Below are positions 44,511 through 55,207 of a stretch of 64,000 nucleotides of DNA, piece by piece; positions within the stretch are counted from its first letter, which is position 1; each line of letters begins with the position of its first letter. The DNA is from Pilasporangium apinafurcum (lineage: Eukaryota > Oomycota > Peronosporomycetes > Pythiales > Pythiaceae), in NCBI GenBank assembly GCA_001600495.1, contig BCKE01000013.1:393048-457047 (forward strand), in the 5' to 3' direction. Position numbers and translations under genes: made by a program. Under the pieces are notes generated by a model that made no database searches, was not told where the DNA came from, and worked only from the letters and a program-made list of their open reading frames with translations.

Positions 44511-44559
44511 ATCAGGGCTGCCTTCCTCGAGTTGTCTGCTCGTCCAAGTAATTGTCAGG

Positions 44560-47203
44560 TCTAATCGGAAGATAAAAAAACAGAAATCATCATTTGATAC
44601 TTTTGTATCTCTTGATAGCTTTGCGATCCCCTGAAGTGACCTCAATGCACGCAAATAATGAGCATCTGTTTTCTTATTGAAAAATTACATATATATTACA
44701 TATAACAAAAATAATCACCAATGTAGTTTTGGTGTACACAATCGGTGGCAGGAATGGTACTCGATCGCATGGATTCATACGATTGAGTTACCAAACTGCA
44801 TCGTTAGCAAATCAGACCAACCAACCCCAGCGGATGACCTTAGTCCAATATGGTGCTCATCGTATGCTAGAAAGTGGCACAAAGCGATGCCACTGACGTA
44901 GAATATGCTTTACTTCGCTCCAGTAGGTTGCGACGACTTCCTTCTCCTTCTGACGCCATATTTTTTTTCCTTTGAAGTACAGGAATTCTTCTTTGTTGAT
45001 GGCGTCTGAGCATGCCTGACCACAAACAAGTTCTGGAAGGAAAGTTGACACCTTCAAAGTAAACAGATCAATCTGGAAAGAGACAAAGACAGAATCTGAT
45101 TTTAAGCTTTGGATAAATGAAGCGCCTGTGAATACATTAAGGCACATGCTCCTCTTTGTTTTCCTCTACAGCAGCATCAGATTCAGTGATGACATAGATG
45201 TGAAAAATCAAATTACACACATGATAACATACCATTGCTGCAAGAAATGCGCGACGCGTCAACGCAGCCGTGTAGATTTGAGGATGGAAACGCAGGCGAT
45301 TGTTGGTTCACAGAGCACTGCTCAAGACAGAAGAGACTATAGATTTGGGGTATAAGATTGATAGTGGGACAGTATCATTTAGAGATCGCTGGTTTGCTAT
45401 ATAAATTGGCTCGAAGATACGAGAACGAGTGTATGATTGACGCAAGCAAGCGACTACACATGCGTACCTGTTTACCAGAACTGGAATATTCTCAAGAGGT
45501 CTTAAAGTATTTCTTGATGTTTTTCATGCCAAAGTGCGCAAGTACAAGTTGTCCCCTTGTAAGCATCGTGTTCTTCACGTGCGAATCAGTGCTGGCTCCA
45601 ATCAACTAGATTGAGATCAGAACCCACGGTACTCTCGTTCCTTCATCGACGAGCATATTTCACTCTATAAAATCTTAAGCCATCTCCAGGAAAAAGTTTG
45701 AATAACTTTGGCTAACAATCCCCATCCACATGTATAGAATGAACCAGATGGAAAATGAGTCTTGAGGTCCATGGGGCACGATGTTTGATGATATATAGTA
45801 TTTTACTCTAGAGTATACAAGAAGTTGGTGTGCTTTGAAGCCAAGAAAGAAACGCAAATATCCATCGCAATCCCCTACTCTATATGGACGTTTACGCAGC
45901 TGCAAATCAAAAATTCCATTAGCATTTTATGATATTTTTCTTTGGGAATTGTGAACAGCAGAAAATGCAGCTGCCCATGCTTTCAGGTTTTCTTTTATGA
46001 TTGTTTGTTGATTACGTGGAGATGTCTTGGATGTACGATAGGATTGTGCAAGTGCCATACAGATGCACATGCGCACATGGGTTGCTGTGTGGATCCATGG
46101 CTTTGGACCGTCAATCAAGGACGGAGATTCAAGAAAATGCAGTGACGTACTGCTGCATCATGAAGACATTGGCTGATCCATCCACATGCATAGTGTCACT
46201 ACTGGTTTGCTACTGTGGTCGAAGGAGACAGCATCTCCTTCTCATCTTCTCGTTGGTCATGACATGCCTCCACTCAAAGTACTCCATTTATGATGGTTAG
46301 AGAGAGAGAGAGAGGAGCATGTGGCACAGTGGGGTTTATCAAAAGCCATTTGCGCTGTCAAGTCACAGATTCCAGCCCACTACTTTCGCTAGGCGTTGTC
46401 GCTTTGTACCGTAGATCATCTAACTGCTGCTCTTTCTGCAGAAATAAGGAGATGCGCGGAGTGACGTGGTCGATGGCGATTTCATTGGCATGTTCGCGTG
46501 CTCCGTCGATCGAGTGTACTGTATGGAAGAGCGCTACAGAAACTCTTGCGTCCATGCCGTATTTATTCACTGAGGCAAAAAAGGGCTTCAACATGCATGG
46601 ACAAGTGGAAGAAACCTTCCATTTCGTGATTAGGAAAGAGTCGATTGTTGTTGCGCATTAATCTCGATAGATTCTTGTAATCAAGTAACGATATATTAAG
46701 ATCTGTCACTGTGAAGACACTACATGTCGGTCGGCATGACCACATATTCATTCTCAAAAATTTTGGCGCGATTCTGGATCTATGGATGGAAAGATCGATC
46801 CAGTGCCGTGGACAAACGTTGGATTCATATTGACAGTGTTCCATCTATTGGTGGCTAGTGGTAGAAGGAGGTTCTGATAAGTCCTGTTGTGTGTGTCGAT
46901 GAATCCAATTGCCTCTCATAAGTTACTCATTTGGTATCCATGAGTGTTCAGTTGGCGCACTTGTGTGGATACTGCATACATAGCAGGCTCACACGCGATG
47001 GGATCTTGTCTGTAGATGTGGGAGAAAGACTTTTGTACTCCATAAAAAATTTTCAACGCACATAAACGACATTGCACATGCGATCTAGATCTTATAAAGA
47101 TGGAAATCTTTTTCCTCTGTTCTGAAGCTAATCGCAACAAAATAGCCGCCATGTTCGTTAGAAGTCCATTTGAAGAAAACGGCAGATACTCAATGTATAA
47201 CAA
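44560..47203 (-). pseudogene. Region of decayed reading frames
   Basis: No intact gene in about 2.6 kb. On minus, 45147-44857 reads LKVSTFLPELVCGQACSDAI and then YWSEVKHILRQW. At 45905-45675 is a segment DCDGYLRFFLGFKAHQLLVY, then YYISSNIV, faintly like the end of a copia-type integrase (weak). From 47203 to 46358 a single frame with about six stops contains QKSFSHIYRQDPIACEPAMY, then MLKPFFASVNKYGMDARVSV, then REHANEIAIDHVTPRISLFL. These look like eroded genes. A GA microsatellite lies at about 46299-46314. I assign no function. Confidence 0.35.
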
Positions 47204-47379
47204 AAACTAAAAATACTTCAATTACGATTCTAAAACGCCACAGCATGTCTTTTAAATCAATGGCAATAAATACTTTGACGAATCTACTATACTCGCTCTC
47301 GTTTGCATTGGCCACATGCCCATACTACACCATCCTAATGTACAAATCTCTCTTTGGTAAGCAATCGCTCTTCTTCTAT

Positions 47380-47829
47380 CTAATACAACACCACCTTGGT
47401 CCGGCTGTCGTGGAAGGAATAGCGCAGATTGCGCAGATCCTGTAACCGTATTACTTCGGCCGATCGCAGCATTTGCTCGGCAACGTGGTCGAACCGCGAG
47501 TACGATCGCATGTCCAAAATCGTGCGGACAGATGTGCATATAAGCGTGATATCTTCGATGTCCATATGGTTTTCTTCCTTGAGGATTCGCACCCGTTCCA
47601 TCGGACAGATCCACATCTCATCTCGTGTCTTCTTCGTACTCAATTTGTCAATGTTCTCGGTAGTTTCATCATCACGTTGTTCAGGAATCATCGAATACGA
47701 GTGACGAATGGGGTGGCCCACGAGTCCAATCGGTGGTCCTCCGCTTAAGGGTACAGTGCTGGCATTATAACCGACGCGGAACTCTAACACACTCTGTGTG
47801 CCCCATCGCACCTGTTTCTTGGTGTTCAT
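47380..47829 (-). CDS. Small conserved-looking hypothetical protein
   Basis: 149 residues from ATG 47829. The N-terminal part reads KKQVRWGTQSVLEFRVGYNA and then VPLSGGPPIGLVGHPI. A VRFG-type strand followed some 15-20 residues later by a GGPPxGL loop is a pattern I associate with uncharacterised stramenopile proteins. The rest is helical and charged (ILKEENHMDIEDITLICTSV, AEQMLRSAEVIRLQDLRNLR). No catalytic motif or membrane segment is visible. Function unknown. Confidence 0.5.
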   Translation of the reverse strand: MNTKKQVRWGTQSVLEFRVGYNASTVPLSGGPPIGLVGHPIRHSYSMIPEQRDDETTENIDKLSTKKTRDEMWICPMERVRILKEENHMDIEDITLICTSVRTILDMRSYSRFDHVAEQMLRSAEVIRLQDLRNLRYSFHDSRTKVVLY

Positions 47830-48513
47830 GTTTATAAATTGCGTCAGGCGCAACAACGCAAGCGATGTAGATGACTTTGGAAATATGGAAATGACAGGAA
47901 GCTACGCGTAGTTTTGTGCGTGTGAGGGAGAGGAAACAGACGGGAAACCCAACGACCACGGAAAGAACAGCGCAACTGAGTCTAATGTGGGATTATATGT
48001 CGCAAAAAAAGGGTAAGAAACATGCGGAAATTTTTTAAATCAGTATACAAGTACTGAGATATACTATTTATTAACTGATATCATCACTTCAGATGTACTA
48101 CTTTAGTAATATACTAACAATAAGTAGTGGCATGCGTCAGTTTTCGCCGGCTTTTTTCTCCCCCATAGGTCCACATCATAATTTGTGCCACAGGGGGGTG
48201 GTACTACTGGGGTAGAAAGGACTTCAAGATGGGGTAGCATTCTGGGGTAGGGGGAAAAGCCAACAACAAACGTGGTTGGGTTGGGTTGTTCAGGGTTGTG
48301 GCAGTAGCTTTTTTTTTGACTGGTGGCAGCAGCCATGGAATGTGTGTTTGTGTTCAAAATCCACATATGGTGGTTATTGTGGCAGTAGACCTGATTCACT
48401 GAAATTGGTGTCATTAGGCACATTAGTTCTCATGTTGGGGTCGGTGACTGTAGTCAATTGATGTTCTTATTATGGACTGAATAGGTAGACGAGAAGAACA
48501 ATTGCAAAAGAAT
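47830..48513. other. Intergenic region with G-rich cluster
   Basis: About 680 bases upstream of the SNAP-25-like gene. The 48191-48254 stretch has five runs of four to six G and three copies of TGGGGTAG (48208, 48230, 48243), followed by TGGTTGGGTTGGGTTG at about 48273. Its composition differs from the AT-rich surroundings. An upstream first exon of the SNAP-25-like gene probably lies here too, since the acceptor before 48480 is good, but I could not place it. Confidence 0.4.
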
Positions 48514-50044
48514 ATGAAGACAGAAGCCCGACGACAAGAGCAATGGCGCGAAGCTGTGGAGCAAAAACACCAACAATCACTAAGAGCGGCCGCAGAGTCG
48601 CTGAACATTGCACGCGAAACTGCACACACGCTCAGCATGCAATCTGGTGTGTTGATTGCTCTTTATCGGTTCTGGTGATGTAGCCGCTGATTGGATTTTT
48701 TTTCTTTCGGTTGATTTAGAGCAATTAACGCGAACAGAGCGCGCGGTGGACGACACACAGCACGCAGTGGATCTCTCTAAGCGCGTCTTAAGGTTGATTT
48801 TGAGTAGAATCAATGGGTTCGAAGCACAACGTACCCAATCTGGGCAATATTATTTATGGATTCTGTGTGTGATCTTTAGAGGCATGACGTGGTCTGGTTG
48901 GCTCTACAATGCGTTTTCATCTCAGCCAGCACCCCAAAACGCTGCAGAAAATCAAAAACAGCAAGTGAATGAGGTACCAAGAAAAAATTTTGCTTCAGCA
49001 TGGGTATACTCAAACGAAGGCTGTATGGTGGTTCTGGTTTTGTAGATTGCGATGGGCTTCATCTGTCCAGAATGCAAGGTGCAGTTTTCATCACCCGAGC
49101 AACTAGCTACACATTACACCAACACCCATGACCAGCCATCAGCAAACGCTCAAGGTACGGAATCAACTATTCGCGTTTTCTTATGAATAAGATGTCCTTG
49201 GATGCAGCTAACAGTCTGCATGTTCAATAGACTCCGAAGTGTCAAAGAAAAGACCACTTGACTCCATAGCAGGCAGTCGTCCCAGTCCAGACCAATTACA
49301 GACACACCAACAACAGCAAGAGGAAGATCCTCACGAACGCTTCCTGCGTGATCTGGAGCCGCAACTCGCAGAGCTGAAACAGGTGTCGTTAGCGTTGGGC
49401 AACACGCTCGACATGCAAAACCACCAACTGGGCCGTCTTGACACCAAGATCGACCGAGTGCACCACGACATGAAGCGCGTCTCTATGCAAACGAAGACGC
49501 TCGCGGGTGCAAAGCTGCCAATACACTTTCGCTTCCGCTGTGCAATCCAGGAGGTGGCCACACAGAAATTTTTACGAGATATGGATGGCGAAGCACGACT
49601 GAGGTGCGTTGCTATGTCTTTGTTGTGGTGTTTATAATACCTCTGATGGTATATCCATTTCATTAATGTTTTTGATTTAGTGCCGATGTTGTTGTGGATG
49701 GATGTGCCTTTCGAGCATACACATTGGGCGAAGACAATGAGATGTGGGGTTTCCAAAGTGAGAAATCGAGTCTCTTTCTGGGTGTGAACCGATACGGGTA
49801 TTTGAAAGTGAAAGGCGCGGATTTCCAGTCATATGAACAGTTCTCACTGAATCTTCAACCGAAGACACCAATTTTCTGTCTTTCGAGCTACTTTGGCCTC
49901 GGTGGTTGGCTCGCTGTAAAGCAAAGCGACCAGCAGATGCTGACCATTATCCGAGGCACGCCCGAAAATAAGGCTCGTGCTGCGCAGTTCCATCTAGTGA
50001 TGCTTGACAGTGGGCTTGAAGAAGCGTCAACTACACGGCGATAA
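48514..50044 (+). CDS. SNAP-25-like Qbc SNARE with inserted C2H2 finger and C-terminal beta-trefoil-like region
   Basis: Six exons join in phase: 48514-48646, 48720-48792, 48880-48973, 49046-49154, 49231-49603 and 49681-50044. The first SNARE helix is ARETAHTLSMQSEQLTRTER, AVDDTQHAVDLSKRVLRGMT, with the LRGM ending seen in SNAP-25 proteins. A C2H2 finger follows (FICPECKVQFSSPEQLATHY, then THD). The second SNARE helix is LAELKQVSLALGNTLDMQNH, then QLGRLDTKIDRV. The last 150 residues look like a beta-rich, trefoil-type module (GFQSEKSSLFLGVNRYGYLK, then GGWLAVK). No palmitoylated Cys linker or transmembrane anchor is visible. The true start may be in an upstream exon; ATG 48514 is the first in frame. 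Confidence 0.72.
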
Positions 50045-50236
50045 TGACAAATAGAATGCTGCATACTCATGCAAAGTGAGTGCCTGTATAGTAACAGAAA
50101 AATTCTCATCATTAAACTCGAATAGACGCAAAAATACTTTTATTTCTGGTGTAGGTTTCCTATGGTGTGCAGTGACTTTCCGTATCATACGCCGACTCTT
50201 GGACAGATTCGTTCTGTGTTCAAGTGCTTTTGATAG

Positions 50237-53200
50237 ATGCCGTTCACCAATGCAAATGGCGGATACACTGGTAGTGATGCTGCACTATCCATCCAAGAAG
50301 CGGAATCCGCTGTGTTAAGCAGCATCGCTGTCAGAGAACAGCACAAAACAAAGCTTCGAAGTTTACTTCACTACCTATCTGTCACAAATCCTCAAGTATC
50401 TGGAGTACAAAAGACATCAATCGTGTCATCAGGTGGAGTGAAGAAGAATGGACGATCTATGGTCAAGACAAGAGATACAGCACCCGCTTTGCCCTTGCTA
50501 TCCATTCCGCAAGGCAGGGAGATGCACGTACTGGGTGATTGGTTGCTGCTCATGCGCGCAGCATCCGTGAATGTTGTGGAACGAATCCAGACATGGCGGC
50601 GGATCGTGCACCAAGAAAAACCGGAACCGTATGTCTACGAATCGACCAATTATTTACAGACCATGTGTGAAGACTTGGACTTCCTTGACCAGGTAGCATG
50701 GATCCATCGATTGAATGTGTTTCTTGTATGCATTAAATGTGGCGTCTATGTTGATAGATCCCAGAATTGGTTGAATGGCTCGGCTTTCGTATGCTTCGCA
50801 ATCCGTTTGTAGTACGCGAGTCGCTGGACAGTGTCATGGATCGTTGTCTTCATAACGGGAGCGTGCAAGAAGCGAGGTCGTTAAAGTATTGGACATCAGC
50901 GAGCTGGCAATGGAATAAAAAAAGGAAGACTCAAGCACACATCACTACCCTTCCAGAGCCAGAAACCACCGAGACGACTACAACCTCACAGAGACAAAAG
51001 ACAATGTCAGCAAAGTGGAGGTACCAACCACCTCCTCAAGCGCTTGTAAAGCCGTTTTCAAGTATTCTATCAGACGACGATGTTGTGGATGGTGAACGAA
51101 TTGAAGCTGCTCTACATGTCTTACTCGATGAAGAGGCGCTGCATGGACGATTGCTGTCGTTGAAAGCGGCTAGAGAATATCTCAACTGTGGCTACTGGGA
51201 GTTTGAGAACTGGGAGTACACAGATCAACAGCGCACTCCAGAATCAAAGGCGCTAACTGTGTATGAGGAACTTGCAGAGTTGGTCGCTCAATCAAAGTAA
51301 GAGGTCTGTGAGTTAGCCAATGTTTGTTTTGTGGAAAGATGTTGTAAACTACTTTTTGTTTTGTGCAGGCGCTCGGAAGTTTTGTTTGCCTACCTCGACA
51401 GGGAACGGCTGCAGGTGCTGCGGACAATGGAAGATATTCAGAACCAAGTATGAGGCATGACTACCCGCTCATTTTTTTTCTCTGCTCGCGATATTGATGT
51501 ATGTATAAACTATTTGAAATTATTCCTGATTTCTCTCTTTGCATAGATAAAATGGACTGAACAAAGTCGGCAACAAAGGTTCACGACAGATCATCGTATC
51601 TGGTAAAGTGATTTGTCGTTGGCACTAGTATGGTAGTTGTCGGCTCGCTACGTGCTCACAGACATCAACACGCTTTGTGATCATCTCAGGCGTTGTCGTG
51701 AAAAATACCATCAAGAAGCGTTAAGAATCTACACAACGATAGTTCAGGAATTGACCGTTCACTTGGAGAAATTAACACACGAAACACAACGTTTGATGGC
51801 GTTAATGGTATCCCAGGGTGATCAAATTCACCAATTGCAAGTCAAAAAGGTAAAGCCTTTGATTTGCTTAACTGAATTCAGACAGCAGCTTGTAATCGGC
51901 GAACTATGCTAGACCAAGCAGCGACAGGCAAAACTCGAGCAACAACAGCAAGATGAACAGTTCCGTCGCGAAGGAATTCGCAGGGAGACCATGGAGCGAC
52001 ATCGTCAATCCAAAATCAAAGCAAAATCGAAAAAACGTATTCACGAGAAGCCTCATCCAGGTGTTTCATCTGCGCGAACAAACCCATTGATGAAGCGATT
52101 GAACGATTACAACGATTATGAAGAAATAGCACGAGAAATAAAGCACAAAAACCAGCAACATGTAGACGAGAAGGTACTCAATTTTGCAATCGATGGTCAC
52201 AAACAACGCGAAGAGAAACGCCGAACTGCTATTGAGCAGAAAGAATTAGCACGAGCACAGCGCGCCCATGTTATCTCGGAAATTAACGAGGAATTACAGC
52301 GTAGGCGTGCGGAAAACGCCCAGATGAAGCACGAAGACAATCTTGCCAACGCTATGGAGCAACTTTGTAAAGCGAAGCAACTCAAACGCGAGTATAAAGC
52401 CCGAGTCGAGCGTATCGCTGCCATCCCCATTTTCACATGCGTGCAAGAGCTCAGTGGGAAGAAATTTCGCATCGCCGTGTACAACCATCAAGCACGAGGG
52501 TACATCCTTAACGGCCTTCGCATCATTGCCTACGATCCCACCGCGTCTGCGACATTCACGTTGATCATGACATCCCGAGAGTACAACTCGCTGGGTTATG
52601 GACGCACAAAAGAAGGCATTAGTGCCTTTTGTAAATGGCTTTGTCTACTCTATGAACGAAGAAAGCGTCATTTCCGTCTCGTTTGGTCCGGCGCTCCGTG
52701 TCCTCCGCCGTTGCGTGTACGTGAATACGATCAAACGCTCGTGTGCATCCACAAAGAAGGTGTCAAACTCACTTGGATGTTTACTGATGGAGACGGGAGA
52801 AGAAGAAGAAACTGGCAGCACTTGCTCTTTGCGGCATATTTGAGAACGAATGCGTGCAATAATATTCATTTCGTCGTCAGCAGATGGAACGGGAACAGCA
52901 ATATATTGACTGAGCAGATGGTCGCTGCGAAGGAATTGCTTGCTGGAAATGATTTTGTCGTCCGACGGGAGGGCCACGAGCAGTGTTATGTCTTATGGAA
53001 ACACGAGAGCTACGACAATTATGCGATAAATCATTTTGCTTTTCTGAATCGCACGGATATAGCTGAGTCTCCTGAATGTCGAGTTTACTCTGGAGAAGTG
53101 GTCTTAGATAACAAACCGACGCTGGTGCACGTGTACGATGTCAATACGACAGAGTATGCGCTAGAATTTGACCATCGAAGAGGCATGGATGAGACTGTTG

Positions 53201-54855
53201 ACACATCAATACCTTTGCAAAAGCCACCACGCGGCAACAACTCCTACAACCGCGTGATTCTTCTCAAACACGATGTAAATCCATATGCTGTTCGCCTCCC
53301 TCTATCTGCTTTCGGTGATTTACTGGCATCACTTCAGTTTACCAGGCAATCGAATATTGTGAGTGGTGATGGAGTAAGCGATGGCAATGATGGAAAAGGA
53401 ACTGAATGGGTATATGTTGTGTCGGCAAGTTGGAAAGATAAGCTTGCGAAGTATGTGCGTGTACTTCGAGTCGCAAAATTTGGCTGCAAGATTGATCAAT
53501 GTTTTTGCCTTGTGACGCTCTTTGTTGTGCAACAAAAAACAGAATTTCGAGCGTATCTGCTCTTAGAGCTCACGTTAATTGCATCATCGTTCACTGAAAA
53601 ACATGGCATCAGCATGAAGCGGCAATCAATGCGCATTAGTCTGTCCGCGTACCTTCGCTGTCCAAATGTTGTGCGACGTTTTGTGACAGATCTGAATGCT
53701 GCCAGTGATCACGTAGAATGCGAACGCTGTCTTGAGACAATACGCGCAAATCACGACTATACTGAAGATTTGCCGATATCTTCGCATATGAACCACTACT
53801 GTCTTGCCTGCGATTCTCTGCAGGTCCAACGCGTTAATGGACTCAAAGAATTGTTGACTTGTGGCTACCTAGAGGGAGCCTTGTTGGAGACAGTGACATA
53901 TGGCCGATGTCATGTATGTGGATCGTTTGCTCAACCGATTCTCCTCGTGCTAAATGCTACTCTGTCATCAGAAACGTGGTTAATGGAGCTGCTAGATCGT
54001 TATTTCACATCCGTTGACGTCAATGGGCTTAATGTGCTTTCCATCGATGACCACGAGAAGACAAGTATTACATTCCTAAAGCAATTGCTAACGGAATCGC
54101 GAGTCGTTGTTCTTTATAATGCTGACTATGGCATGACAGTCGCTGGAGCAAACGCATTCATTCGTTATTTGTATGGTGCGTTGTTTCGTGAGTATCAAGA
54201 GCCTCCTTTTCACAGCGTATTTGCTGTTAGTAATATTGGAAGTAATCCGTCAACATCGATTATGCCGAACTTTATGACTGGACAGCTTGATCAGGATGTT
54301 GTCGAGGCTATCCATGCCATAACATTGGCGATAGAGCAGATCGAAGAGATGGAGTCCGTTTCGATTGACGCGGATACCCCAGGCATGGGGTTTGATTCAT
54401 TTCTAGTCAGTGAAGCGTTGCTCATCGAAGCAATTCGAGTGATTCTACAACCGGCGCTACCGTGGCGACTGCCTGGAGAAACCGTTGGAGCATCAAGTTG
54501 GCCATACGCGTGTGCGTTTCTGCAGGATCCACAGGCTCTCGGTGCTGAGCTTCGACAATGCCATCCTGAAAACCTTTCTCATGTAGGAGCCGGAAATATC
54601 TTGCAGGCATACTTTCGCCACCCAAAATGGCCACGGAATCATGACAATACTCGGCGGGAGTTTTATGGCCTTCTGTCGTACATGACTCATGTATCGTATC
54701 TTCATCATCTGTTGTGCGAACGTGGGGGATTGCTGAGTACGCACGTGAACCCTGCCATGACGACCACTATGAACCAAGGCGCCGACATGAACTCACCACA
54801 CCATGCACCAAAGTTTAGTACGTTGCACTTCTCAAGCCACTGTTCTCGTGAATAG
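50237..54855 (+). CDS. Large coiled-coil protein, function unknown
   Basis: A chain of about six exons (50237-50692, 50760 to about 51298, 51369-51449, 51547-51602, about 51640-51849, 51913-54855), roughly 1,450 residues. N-terminal helices are followed by a long Arg/Lys/Glu/Gln coiled coil (about 51720-52420). A folded C-terminal half has Cys pairs that may bind metal (ECERCLET, YCLACDS, GRCHVCGS). The join near 51602 does not keep phase by one base: the donor GTAAAG leaves two bases, while the next good frame (LSARYVLTDINTLCDHLRRC) needs none. This may be an indel, a sequencing error or a boundary between two genes. I recognise no family. Confidence 0.5.
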
Positions 54856-55207
54856 ATCCGATAGCATGGCTAGAAGCAACTATAATATCGATAACTGTGA
54901 TCATTTCGTTCGGTCTTGGTTGTGTTCTATGTCTGTAATGACTATGAATTTCTTGGTTCATCCTTGGGTATGACTACCCTGCATAATTTGCAACAAACCA
55001 CGAATATATAAAATATAGGCACACATACACCGTCAGTGATGTAAGCAAGCTGGACGATTCAATCCATTGCATATGTTACTGATGTATGCCACTGGTGTCG
55101 CTCGTCTGTTCAAACATACTTCGCCTACCATCTTTGGCAATCTATTCTTCTTAGCATTTTATCGCACACACTAGCAGCCATTCTTCTATTGACAATAATT
55201 TGTTCTT
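54856..55207. other. Convergent intergenic region
   Basis: About 350 bases between the stops of the coiled-coil gene (plus) and RPC1 (minus). AT rich, presumably 3' UTRs. No coding signal is seen. Confidence 0.35.

Noticed and set aside
45675-45905. Possible copia-type integrase end (FFLGF...YYISSNIV)
   Set aside because: Similarity is weak and no RT, RNase H or LTR sequence lies in the expected positions; kept only as a remark in the decayed region.
46358-46594. Possible copia RNase H end
   Set aside because: The DDE/H-type spacing is absent, and its order relative to the possible integrase piece is wrong for a copia element.
53449-53541. Apparent intron in the long coiled-coil exon (GTATGT...ACAG)
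   Set aside because: Removing it breaks the phase with the good downstream frame, while reading through keeps it.
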